The position numbers and the translations under genes are program-made. Shown piece by piece: positions 45,446-54,029 of a DNA stretch of 64,000 nt. The notes beneath the pieces were generated by a model. It had not been told where the DNA came from and ran no database searches. It saw only the letters and a list, made by a program, of their open reading frames with translations. The first letter of the stretch is position 1. Each line of letters opens with the position of its first letter. Origin of the DNA: Flammeovirgaceae bacterium UBA2366 (lineage in GTDB: Bacteria; Bacteroidota; Bacteroidia; Cytophagales; Cyclobacteriaceae); NCBI GenBank assembly GCA_002344065.1, contig DDTK01000014.1:62001-126000 (forward strand), written 5' to 3'.

Positions 45446-46882
45446 CTACCACTCTAATCCGTAAGTTCCTTTCTCTCCCGTTGAATAAAAACCTTCAACT
45501 AAAACTCCGCCTTTCTTGTACTCGAGTATTCGGTTTAAGTCCAAAAGATTGTCAACCGGTACCCTATCCAAATAGGCAATAATAAATCCTTCCTTTATGC
45601 CGGCATCTTTCCATTTACCTTCAGTCACCTTCTTTACCAATACTCCGCCATCAAGCTTTAGCCGGATAAGTTCAGCATAGCCTACATCTTCAAAGGCTGC
45701 ACCATTCAATTCATTTTTTACCTCTGGCTCAAAAAGTTCTTCTCTTCCCTGACTGTTTTTTAGCCTGGATTTTACTTCACGCTTCTCCCCGGCCCGAACA
45801 AAAGTCACGGCTATTTCTTTACCCGGCCGGTTTCGCGCCACCCATTCCTGCAATTCCGAAACAGAATTCACATCATGCGTATCAATGGCGGTTATTACAT
45901 CGCCCTGTACAATACCGGACTCCTCGGCTGCACTTCCACGGTTAACACGATTAACCAATACACCACGGTTTAGCGTTAAGGAGAGACGATCAGCAACATT
46001 AGCATCCACATCCGAAATCTGGATACCCAGTAAACCACGCTGTACCTGGCCAAACTCCAGTAAATCATCCATTACTTTTTTTACCAGGCTTACCGGAATA
46101 GCGAATGAGTAGCCGGAATAACTTCCGGTTGATGTGGCTATAGCTGTGTTGATGCCTACCAGCTCGCCATTAAGATTTACCAATGCGCCACCGCTGTTAC
46201 CAGGATTTACTGCTGCATCCGTTTGAATAAATGCTTCTACCTGAAGATTATTCCGATCGCGTAAAATACCAATGTTGCGGGCCTTGGCACTTACAATGCC
46301 GGCCGTTACGGTAGAGTTAAGATCGAACGGATTACCAATGGCCAGCACCCACTCACCCGGGTTGATGTTATCAGAGTTTCCATATTTAATGAAGGGAAGA
46401 TCACGGGCTTTAATTTTTAGTAAGGCGAGATCTGTACTGGGATCCGTTCCGATAATTTTAGCGTAGTATCGTTGGTTGTTATCCATCACCACCTCAACGT
46501 TGGTGGCGTCTTCAATCACGTGATTATTGGTAACGATATAACCATCGTCAGAAATGATGACACCTGAACCCGATGAGCGTGCAGGCGCTTTGTAGTAAAG
46601 CTCAAGCGGGTTAAGACTAAACCTGCCGGAACCATACGAAGTGCGAATATGCACTACACCACTAACAACTTTTTTTGACGTTGTTAAAAAGTCCATTCCC
46701 TTTGGCGCGCGATAAACAGAATCACGATCGAAATGAGTGAATTTCATCTGCTGACGTTCATCAATGGATGAGTATGAACTGAGATGAGAATCAAGGTAGC
46801 GAAATGTGTAGAGTGAGCCGATGATACCTCCTGCAATGGCTACCAGCAGAATAACGAGGGCAAAAATTATCGTACGCTTCAT
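45446..46882 (-). CDS. HtrA/DegP-type periplasmic serine protease
   Basis: 478 aa. N-terminal membrane anchor (about 5-27), trypsin-like domain with H121 (NNHVIEDA), D151 (STDLALLK), S230 (NPGNSGGAL), then two PDZ domains (about 280-365 and 390-470). Envelope protein quality control. It is convergent with the helicase gene and followed upstream (on this strand) by an unlinked hsp20. Confidence 0.95.
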   Translation of the reverse strand: MKRTIIFALVILLVAIAGGIIGSLYTFRYLDSHLSSYSSIDERQQMKFTHFDRDSVYRAPKGMDFLTTSKKVVSGVVHIRTSYGSGRFSLNPLELYYKAPARSSGSGVIISDDGYIVTNNHVIEDATNVEVVMDNNQRYYAKIIGTDPSTDLALLKIKARDLPFIKYGNSDNINPGEWVLAIGNPFDLNSTVTAGIVSAKARNIGILRDRNNLQVEAFIQTDAAVNPGNSGGALVNLNGELVGINTAIATSTGSYSGYSFAIPVSLVKKVMDDLLEFGQVQRGLLGIQISDVDANVADRLSLTLNRGVLVNRVNRGSAAEESGIVQGDVITAIDTHDVNSVSELQEWVARNRPGKEIAVTFVRAGEKREVKSRLKNSQGREELFEPEVKNELNGAAFEDVGYAELIRLKLDGGVLVKKVTEGKWKDAGIKEGFIIAYLDRVPVDNLLDLNRILEYKKGGVLVEGFYSTGEKGTYGLEW

Positions 46883-46988
46883 ATCAACAGGATTTTGATT
46901 CCGATAAGAAAGTTAACGGATTTTTCAGGGAGTTGGGCAATGCTTCCCTCAGATTTTAGATAAACGGGCATTTTCAGATGATAAGCAT

Positions 46989-47028
46989 AAAAAAAGCCCC
47001 GCCTCCCGCCCAAGGCGGGAAACGAGGC
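46989..47028 (-). terminator. Rho-independent terminator after hsp20
   Basis: On the minus strand a hairpin (GCCTCG-TT-TCCCGCC-TTG-GGCGGGA-GG-CGGGGC) is followed by seven Ts. It lies 24 nt after the hsp20 stop. Confidence 0.88.
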
Positions 47029-47051
47029 CACTCACCTAAACCTAACCCTAC

Positions 47052-47492
47052 TTAGTTTACCTTAATAGTTGTTCTTAAAGCCTTTTTCTCATCCTTCGGA
47101 ACAGTTACTTCCAAAATTCCATTAACATAGGCTGCCGTAATTTTAGTAGCATCTACATTTTCAGGAAGTGAGAACGAACGGCTGAAGGTTCCGTATTGTG
47201 TTTCGATAGCATAGAAGTTTTTATCCTTCTTTTCTTCTTTGAACTTACGCTCGCCACTAATGGTGAGGTAGTTGTCTTTCAGATCGATGTTGAAGTCTTC
47301 TTTGTTCATGCCGGGCAAGGCCACATGAATTTCATAGGCTTTTTCATTCTCGGCAACGTCAACACGAGGAACAAAGGAATACGCAGAGCCACCGGTACGG
47401 GCTACGGATTCATTAAAAAAACGATCGATCAAATTGCTGAAGGAAGTCGGTACGAAATCGTTCAGCGCGGAGTTATATCTGATAAGGCTCAT
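47052..47492 (-). CDS. Small heat shock protein, Hsp20/alpha-crystallin
   Basis: 146 aa. Alpha-crystallin domain at about 45-140: PRVDVAENEKAYEIHVALPGM, ISGERK, GTFSRSFSLPENVD, YVNGILEVTVPK, ending IKVN without the IxI tail. ATP-independent chaperone that holds unfolding proteins. Its own terminator follows. The 282-bp gap upstream shows only weak -7-like sites (TACTTTTT), so regulation is not clear. Confidence 0.95.
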   Translation of the reverse strand: MSLIRYNSALNDFVPTSFSNLIDRFFNESVARTGGSAYSFVPRVDVAENEKAYEIHVALPGMNKEDFNIDLKDNYLTISGERKFKEEKKDKNFYAIETQYGTFSRSFSLPENVDATKITAAYVNGILEVTVPKDEKKALRTTIKVN

Positions 47493-47774
47493 AGTTGTGA
47501 TTGTTAGAGTTAAACATTGTTTTATTCCTGACCACCCTATCTGAAAAAGTATGCCGGTACTTAAAACAAGCCATTATGACTGCATTTTGTAAAATTAGTG
47601 CTAAAAAGCAAGTCAAATTGTCTTTATTTTGAATTCTATGCCTGCAAAAATTTCGGGTTAAAAGCCATTGGCCTTTAGGAAAACACCCTCATTTTTCTCT
47701 GATTTTGTGGCTTCACCATCCGTTTAGAACAGATTAAAACCCCTATATTTCAAATTATTCAACCAGCTTTATCT

Positions 47775-49460
47775 ATGAGTTTATCGTTTTGGGATATCGC
47801 AATTTTCATCGCGTACTGCGGCCTCATACTTGGCATCGGGTTATATGTTTCACGCGATAAAAAAGGGCATCAAAAAAATGCAGAAGATTACTTCCTCGCC
47901 AGTAAATCATTGCCTTGGTGGGCAATAGGCGCATCACTGATTGCTGCTAACATTTCAGCAGAGCAGTTCATTGGTATGTCGGGTTCCGGTTTTGCAATCG
48001 GCCTGGCCATTGCTTCTTATGAATGGATGGCTGCGATTACGTTACTTATTGTAGGGAAATTTTTCCTTCCCATCTTTATCAACAAAGGAATTTATACTAT
48101 TCCCGGATTTATTGAGAAAAGATTCAGCACCAACCTTAAAACCATTCTCGCTATTTTCTGGCTGGCGCTTTTTGTTTTTGTAAACCTGACCTCTGTTCTC
48201 TATTTAGGGGCACGCGCACTTGATACCATTGTTGGCAACGGTGATGGCTCTATGTTGGTCTATAGTATTATCGGACTGGGTCTATTTGCTGCTGCGTACT
48301 CTCTGTACGGTGGACTTTCAGCTGTGGCGTGGACGGATGTTATACAGGTAGTGCTTTTGATTTTTGGAGGACTGATGACTACCTACCTCGCACTTGAACA
48401 AGTGTCGCCTACTGGTAGTGTGATTGATGGGTTTGTTCACATCATGAATGTAGTTCCGGAGAAGTTTTCCATGATTCTAGACAAAGGAGAGATTATTGAC
48501 CCCAATGGCAAGGATGCATGGTGGGATTTACCTGGCCTGGCCGTGTTGCTGGGTGGCATGTGGGTGGCCAACGTTTACTACTGGGGCTTTAACCAATATA
48601 TCATTCAGCGTACACTCGCAGCAAAGAGCTTACCGGAAGCACAAAAAGGAATTGTGTTTGCTGCTTTTTTGAAAATGCTGCTACCCTTGATTGTTGTGAT
48701 ACCCGGCATTATTGCTTTTGTACTTAATTCAGATGCAAACGGAGATTTAACCAGCGCTACACTTGACCCAAGTTTTATTACCGGTACAGGCACCATTGCT
48801 AACGACAATGCGTGGCCTTGGTTGATCCGAAGTTTTATACCTGCCGGTCTTAAGGGATTGGTATTGGCAGCACTTGCTGCGGCCATTGTTTCCTCGCTGG
48901 CATCAATGCTTAACTCAACAGCCACTATTTTTACTATGGACATTTACCGTCCGTATATCAACACCTCCGCTACCGACAAACAAACTGTAAGAACGGGACG
49001 ACTAACAGCCGCTGTTGCTTTGATCGTTGCAATGTTTATTGCGCCCATGTTGGGTAATCTTGGACAAGCTTTTCAATTTATTCAGGAATATACCGGTGTG
49101 GTTAGTCCGGGTATTTTGGCGGTATTCCTGGCTGGATTGTTTTACAAACGCGCCACTAACAGCGCAGCCATTTGGGGCGTTGTTGCCTCTATACCCATCG
49201 CCCTGTATTTCAAAGTGGCACCAAACGGCTGGTCAGATTCAGCATTGTTTGTAACCCTTCCATTCCTACATCAAATGATGTTCACTGCAGTGCTTTCTTT
49301 TCTGATTATTGTCGTGATCAGTTATCTCGAAGGCAAAGGAAAGGTAAATGAAAAAGGTATTAACCTCACGGCCGAACTCTTCAAAACCAGTCCCGCGTTT
49401 AACATTGGTGCAACCATTGTTATGATCATCTGCGCGATTTTGTATGCGGTGTTCTGGTAA
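47775..49460 (+). CDS. Sodium/sugar symporter, SSS family
   Basis: 561 aa, about 14 membrane helices, SSS/SGLT family (IGASLIAANISAEQFIGMSGSGFAIGLA, ALAAAIVSSLASMLNSTATIFTMDIY, both given in part). The family moves glucose, galactose or other solutes with Na+. It is convergent with the glycan-degrading cluster and most likely imports the released sugar across the inner membrane (inference from context). Ends at a bidirectional terminator. Confidence 0.92.
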   Translation: MSLSFWDIAIFIAYCGLILGIGLYVSRDKKGHQKNAEDYFLASKSLPWWAIGASLIAANISAEQFIGMSGSGFAIGLAIASYEWMAAITLLIVGKFFLPIFINKGIYTIPGFIEKRFSTNLKTILAIFWLALFVFVNLTSVLYLGARALDTIVGNGDGSMLVYSIIGLGLFAAAYSLYGGLSAVAWTDVIQVVLLIFGGLMTTYLALEQVSPTGSVIDGFVHIMNVVPEKFSMILDKGEIIDPNGKDAWWDLPGLAVLLGGMWVANVYYWGFNQYIIQRTLAAKSLPEAQKGIVFAAFLKMLLPLIVVIPGIIAFVLNSDANGDLTSATLDPSFITGTGTIANDNAWPWLIRSFIPAGLKGLVLAALAAAIVSSLASMLNSTATIFTMDIYRPYINTSATDKQTVRTGRLTAAVALIVAMFIAPMLGNLGQAFQFIQEYTGVVSPGILAVFLAGLFYKRATNSAAIWGVVASIPIALYFKVAPNGWSDSALFVTLPFLHQMMFTAVLSFLIIVVISYLEGKGKVNEKGINLTAELFKTSPAFNIGATIVMIICAILYAVFW

Positions 49461-49481
49461 TAATAAAATTCCGAAGTATAA

Positions 49482-49516
49482 AAACTGTGGTTTGTGACCC
49501 TCACAAACCACGGTTT
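49482..49516. terminator. Bidirectional terminator between symporter and esterase
   Basis: A 16-bp stem with one G-T pair (AAACTGTGGTTTGTGA / TCACAAACCACGGTTT) and a CCC loop, lying between the symporter stop (49460) and overlapping the esterase stop (49515). Confidence 0.85.
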
Positions 49517-50186
49517 ATTTGAGATGTGGTCTGATTAACTCTTTCCAGAGGGTATAACCGGAATCACTCAAGTGTAACATATCTTCTGCAAACAATTCTT
49601 TTCTTGGTTTCCCGGATGAATGGAGCATGGGATCAAAAACATTGATGTAGGAAGAACGCTTGATGGTTTTAAGGTATTCCTTTATAAGATTGTTTCCTTC
49701 GCGATAAACAGGTAAATATTTTTCACGGCTTGGGCTTGGCTTCATTGAAACATAGGAAAGGTAAACATCAGGAAAACGTTCACGAATGAGCGTAACTAAT
49801 TTAACAAAACGATTTAGCACTGTTTCACTGGTTACGGTGGAATCGTAAGCGATATCATTCTCACCACAATAAATTACTACTTGTCTTGGGCTGTAAGGCG
49901 ATATCACATAATCCATGTAGCGGATTTGATCTTGCAAGGTTGAACCACCAAAGCCAACATTCACAATAGTTTTTTCAGGAAAATCCATGTTGACTGTCTT
50001 CCAATAGACGAACGAAGAACTGCCCACAAACAAAACCTGGTTACGGGGTTTCGGATTAGTAACATCGGCTAAAATCAGTTGTTGTACATCATTCCAAAAA
50101 GGAAGGGGCTGTTGTTGTGCCCTAGCATACTGAAATGATAATGCACTGAATACTATCAGCAATAATTTACAGCGTATAGAATACAT
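49515..50186 (-). CDS. GDSL/SGNH-type secreted hydrolase
   Basis: 223 aa with signal peptide (to ARAQ, about 24). SGNH blocks: VLFVGSSSF (Ser57), NVGFGGSTL, CGENDIAYD, and DMLHLSDSGYTLW near the C-terminus with the D/H pair. Such enzymes are esterases, for example removing acyl or acetyl decorations from glycans. Last gene of the minus-strand polysaccharide operon, 24 nt downstream of the GH3 gene. Substrate unproven. Confidence 0.88.
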   Translation of the reverse strand: MYSIRCKLLLIVFSALSFQYARAQQQPLPFWNDVQQLILADVTNPKPRNQVLFVGSSSFVYWKTVNMDFPEKTIVNVGFGGSTLQDQIRYMDYVISPYSPRQVVIYCGENDIAYDSTVTSETVLNRFVKLVTLIRERFPDVYLSYVSMKPSPSREKYLPVYREGNNLIKEYLKTIKRSSYINVFDPMLHSSGKPRKELFAEDMLHLSDSGYTLWKELIRPHLK

Positions 50187-50209
50187 GGGAGTACTTCTGC
50201 TATTGTCGG

Positions 50210-52495
50210 TTACTTCAATTCAAATTCAGCCTGAAGTACATCATATGAATTACCACCAACAAAAACATGGAACTTCCCTGGCTCAGCACCAAATGTCAGA
50301 TCAGCCCGATAGAATGAAATATCGTTTTCGGTGAGTGTGAAATTTATCACTTTCGATTCGCCTGGTTTCAGCATCACTTTTTGAAATCCCTTAAGTTCTT
50401 TTACCGGGCGTGTTACTGAGCCCACCATATCACGTACATACAACTGCACTACTTCAGCCCCTTCGCGTGAACCGGTATTGGTAACATTTACCGAGACCGT
50501 TATTGAGCCATCTGCTGACATTTCTGTTTTATCCAATGAAAGCTTATCGTAATGAAAGGTTGTATAGCTCAATCCATACCCAAAAGGATAAACCGGGTCA
50601 TTGGAAACATCAAGATAATTCGAACGGAATTTTTGAAACCATTGGCCCTCAGCAAGCGGGCGACCTGTATTCTTATGCGCGTAATACATAGGTAACTGAC
50701 CAACGTGTTGTGGGAAGGTTGTCGTTAATTTTCCGGAAGGGTTGACATCCCCAAATAACACATCAGCAATAGCATCACCAGCCTCGCTTCCGCCAAACCA
50801 GACATTTAGTATAGCAGGAATATTTTCATTTTCCCAGGTTAATGTTAATGGTCTTCCTGTAAATAATACCAACACTACCGGCTTACCCGTTTGCACTAAC
50901 GCTTTCAATAGATCACGCTGGGTTTGTGGGATATCAATGTTTACACGACTGGATGCTTCACCACTCATTTCAGCACCTTCACCAACTGCGGCTACAATTA
51001 CATCGGCTGATTTTGCGATGCGTATAGCCTCGTCACGTATAGCCTCGGCTGACCGTGCATCGCGATTCAATGATTTACCGAACATGGTAGCACGTTCTTC
51101 TATTGCGGCATCTTCATGCAGGTTGGAGCCTTTGGCATAAAGAACTTTCGCATTGTTACCTACCGCCTTTTTAAGGCCTTCCAAAACCGTTATCGATTCA
51201 GAAAACCGTGCAGCAACACTCCACGTGCCGGTCATGTTGGTAGCAGCATCAGCCAGTGGGCCAATCAATGCAATTGTTCCTTTCTTTTTCAGCGGCAACA
51301 TGTTGTTTTTGTTTTTCAATAAAACAAAACTTTGTGCTGCTACGCTTCGGGCAAAAGCCCTGTTTGCTTCAGTAAATACTTCTGTCCGTGCCCGGTTTTC
51401 ATCACAATATTTATAGGGATCATCGAAGAGTCCGAGTTTAAATTTTGCTTCGAGTATTCTTCGGCAGGCATCATCAATTTGCTGTTGTGTTACTTTACCC
51501 TCTTTCAAGGCTTGTGCGATGGTGGTAAGCAGCCCCTCGCTTACCATATCCATATCAAGGCCTGCAGCCAATGCCCTTGCCGAAACTGTTTTTAAATCAC
51601 CGAAACCATGGTCGATCATTTCGCTAACACCAGTATAATCAGAAACCACAAAACCTGTAAAACCCCATTCTTTGCGAAGCACATCGGTAAGTAGCCATTT
51701 GTTGGCCGTGGCCGGAATGCCCTCTACATCATTAAACGAAGTCATTACACTACCTACACCTGCATCAACGGCTGCTTTGTAAGGCAATAAATATTCATTG
51801 TACATGCGATGCCGGCTCATGTCGGTCGGGTTGTAATCGCGGCCAGCTTCTGCAGCACCATATAAGGCATAATGTTTTACACAGGACATAATGGTGTTGT
51901 TGGCCGTAAGGTCATTGCCCTGATAACCGCGCACCATAGCCTTCGCTATTTGTGATCCCAGGTAAACATCCTCACCGCTTCCTTCAGAAATTCTTCCCCA
52001 CCGTGCATCGCGCGACAGGTCAACCATAGGCGAGAACGTCCAGTTAATGCCGTCTGCGCTGGCTTCCTGTGCGGCAACACGCGCAGTTTTTTCAATCAGA
52101 TCCATATCCCAACTGCAGCTTAACCCCAACGGTATTGGAAACACCGATTCATATCCATGAATTACATCCATACCAAAAAGTAATGGAATTTTTAACCTGC
52201 TTTTCTCTACAGCCAGTTGTTGCATCTCTTTGATAGCCCTAACTGACTTTATATTAAACAGCCCGCCAACCAAACCCTTTTCAATTTTTTTGGCGATATC
52301 GGAATTTTCAGCCTGACCGGTGGTGAATTGTCCGGCTGAAGGAAGATTAAGCTGTCCTAATTTTTCTTCCAATGTCATTACGTTAAGCAGCGAATCAATT
52401 TTCTTATCAACCGATGAGGTGGATTGTTGTGTTGATGTGTTGCATGCAACTGCCAATACAAGCAAAACGAGAACTGGTGCATAGCGGATGGTCAT
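50210..52495 (-). CDS. GH3 family beta-glucosidase lipoprotein
   Basis: 761 aa from ATG 52495 (lipoprotein peptide MTIRYAPVLVLLVLAVAC); the longer frame to 52522 would overlap the previous gene. GH3 N-domain with nucleophile Asp in GFVVSDYTGV, the C-domain with the acid/base region GEGAEMSGEAS, and a fibronectin-type III C-terminus. It follows the GH144 genes by 10 nt. The lipoprotein carries no acidic patch after Cys, so periplasmic location is more likely. It would release glucose from oligosaccharides. Confidence 0.93.
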   Translation of the reverse strand: MTIRYAPVLVLLVLAVACNTSTQQSTSSVDKKIDSLLNVMTLEEKLGQLNLPSAGQFTTGQAENSDIAKKIEKGLVGGLFNIKSVRAIKEMQQLAVEKSRLKIPLLFGMDVIHGYESVFPIPLGLSCSWDMDLIEKTARVAAQEASADGINWTFSPMVDLSRDARWGRISEGSGEDVYLGSQIAKAMVRGYQGNDLTANNTIMSCVKHYALYGAAEAGRDYNPTDMSRHRMYNEYLLPYKAAVDAGVGSVMTSFNDVEGIPATANKWLLTDVLRKEWGFTGFVVSDYTGVSEMIDHGFGDLKTVSARALAAGLDMDMVSEGLLTTIAQALKEGKVTQQQIDDACRRILEAKFKLGLFDDPYKYCDENRARTEVFTEANRAFARSVAAQSFVLLKNKNNMLPLKKKGTIALIGPLADAATNMTGTWSVAARFSESITVLEGLKKAVGNNAKVLYAKGSNLHEDAAIEERATMFGKSLNRDARSAEAIRDEAIRIAKSADVIVAAVGEGAEMSGEASSRVNIDIPQTQRDLLKALVQTGKPVVLVLFTGRPLTLTWENENIPAILNVWFGGSEAGDAIADVLFGDVNPSGKLTTTFPQHVGQLPMYYAHKNTGRPLAEGQWFQKFRSNYLDVSNDPVYPFGYGLSYTTFHYDKLSLDKTEMSADGSITVSVNVTNTGSREGAEVVQLYVRDMVGSVTRPVKELKGFQKVMLKPGESKVINFTLTENDISFYRADLTFGAEPGKFHVFVGGNSYDVLQAEFELK

Positions 52496-52505
52496 AATAT
52501 TTTGG

Positions 52506-53834
52506 TTAATAGGTAAATCCAAGTTTTTTCAATCCTTGTTGAACTTCGGGGGCGCCCATAAATAATTTCCAGAGTAAACCGGTACGGTAGTTTTCAATCA
52601 TTACCGGTATAGGTCCCTGATCAATAGCCAGGTAGTGTGGTAAATACCAGTTTGATGAAAAGCTGAACGCATCGTAAGGTCCGTATTTACCAATGAGACT
52701 ATCCCGTTCAGGACTATATATAAACTTCAAAAACTTCATGCTTTCTTCTGGTGTGTAGGGAAACGATGAGAGTGCTGCGGTAGGGGAAATTACCCCTAAA
52801 TCATGCGTTGGCTGATGACCGGCATAACCTTGTATGGAGTAACTCGAAGTTAGTCCCCAGCAATTTTCTCCATAGCCTTCGTAACCTTTCGGGTTATCAA
52901 CACAGTAGCGATAATGAATAAGTGCATGGTTTTGATTAAGCTTCCAATAACCTCCATATTGATCTTTGAGGTTGCGCGGGTCCAGTCCCAGGTAAGAATA
53001 ATGCGCCCAGAACAACGGACCCACCGGATCATCGCTATGTTCGTAATGATCAAGAACAGTTTCCAAATTATAAAACGTGCGATCGGTTTTAATAGCACCG
53101 CTGCGTGCCCAACCCTTGTGATATACCTCGGGTATAATGGGATAGGTAGGCGATGCCGCTGCAAGCACGTACATAATCAAACATTCATTATAGCCGCCAA
53201 CAGGAAAATTCATTTCCCAGTTATGGTTTGGCGACCAGTGCCAGTACAACACATCTTTTCCGTTGGTGTACCAACTCCATTCCACTTCACGCCACAGTTT
53301 ATCAATCTTCGCGGCCAGCGCTTTTTCTTCTTCGCTGCCATTTTTAAAATATTCGCGCACGGTAAGAAGTCCCTGAATCAAAAATGCCGACTCCACCAAA
53401 TCTCCTCCATCATCTTTGGGACTAAAAGGTTGTACTTTTCCGGTTTCACCATTCAGCCAATGCGGCCAGGCACCATGAAAGCGGTCGGCTGTATCGAGGT
53501 AATGAACAATGTGACTGAATCGCTCAAAGCCTTGCTGACGGGTAATAAAGCCGCGTTCAATGCCAACAAGAATGGCCATTAAACCAAAACCTGAACCACC
53601 GGTAGTTACTACATGCTTATCGTTTTGTGGATACACACCATCCATGTGCGTACGTTCAGGTGCCAGGCCCGAGGTGGGTTCGGCATTGTCCCAGAAATAT
53701 TGAAAGGTTTGGTATTGCACTTTGGTAAGCAAAGAATCTTCACTAATAGCGGATGAGATTTCTTCCTGCTTTTGAGAAGCAGAACAACTGATTAGTAGTG
53801 CCAGAATTGAAAGATAAAAAACAGTTTTGGTCAT
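52506..53834 (-). CDS. GH144-type (glycoamylase-family) glycan hydrolase, lipoprotein
   Basis: 442 aa from ATG 53834 (MTKTVFYLSILALLISC, Cys17). The family domain (PF10091 type) is complete: YQTFQYFWDNAEPTSGLAPE, TTGGSGFGLMAILVGIERGF, TADRFHGAWPHWLNGETGKV, NHALIHYRYCVDNPKGYEGY, TAALSSFPYTPEESMKFLKF, IDQGPIPVMIENYRTGLLWK. Established knowledge: characterised GH144 members such as the Chitinophaga pinensis enzyme are endo-beta-1,2-glucanases. No acidic patch follows the Cys, so it is probably periplasmic. Paralogous to the next gene upstream. Confidence 0.88.
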   Translation of the reverse strand: MTKTVFYLSILALLISCSASQKQEEISSAISEDSLLTKVQYQTFQYFWDNAEPTSGLAPERTHMDGVYPQNDKHVVTTGGSGFGLMAILVGIERGFITRQQGFERFSHIVHYLDTADRFHGAWPHWLNGETGKVQPFSPKDDGGDLVESAFLIQGLLTVREYFKNGSEEEKALAAKIDKLWREVEWSWYTNGKDVLYWHWSPNHNWEMNFPVGGYNECLIMYVLAAASPTYPIIPEVYHKGWARSGAIKTDRTFYNLETVLDHYEHSDDPVGPLFWAHYSYLGLDPRNLKDQYGGYWKLNQNHALIHYRYCVDNPKGYEGYGENCWGLTSSYSIQGYAGHQPTHDLGVISPTAALSSFPYTPEESMKFLKFIYSPERDSLIGKYGPYDAFSFSSNWYLPHYLAIDQGPIPVMIENYRTGLLWKLFMGAPEVQQGLKKLGFTY

Positions 53835-53908
53835 AATACTTGGATTAACTTGATAAAGTTGCATGACATACAGCACATCTTGTTAATAAGGTTGGACAAG
53901 TTCAATTG

Positions 53909-54007
53909 TAACCACAAAGCTCACGAAGGTAAATGCACACAAAGGCCACAAAGAAGGCATTTTCTCTGTGTTCTTTGTGTAAATTACTTTGTGACCTCTG
54001 TGGTTAA
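53909..54007. repeat. Imperfect palindromic repeat (MITE-like)
   Basis: A 99-bp near-palindrome between the two GH144 genes: TAACCACAAAGCTCACGAAG on the left and CTTTGTGACCTCTGTGGTTAA on the right (partial), with repeated CACAAAG units. The ACCACAAAG...CTTTGTGGTTAA pattern matches a dispersed extragenic repeat known from many bacteria (from memory). One copy here; no target duplication was identified. Confidence 0.7.
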
Positions 54008-54029
54008 TGAACATTTTCGTAAACATCAG

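Noticed and set aside
50742..51140. 132-aa plus-strand frame over the GH3 gene
   Set aside because: Ser/Ala-rich shadow of the GH3 coding strand, no start context or motif.
52914..53582. 222-aa open frame on the plus strand, antisense to a GH144 gene
   Set aside because: Codon pattern and lack of any family motif; it shadows a clearly coding GH144 frame, and is explained by the opposite strand's codon bias.
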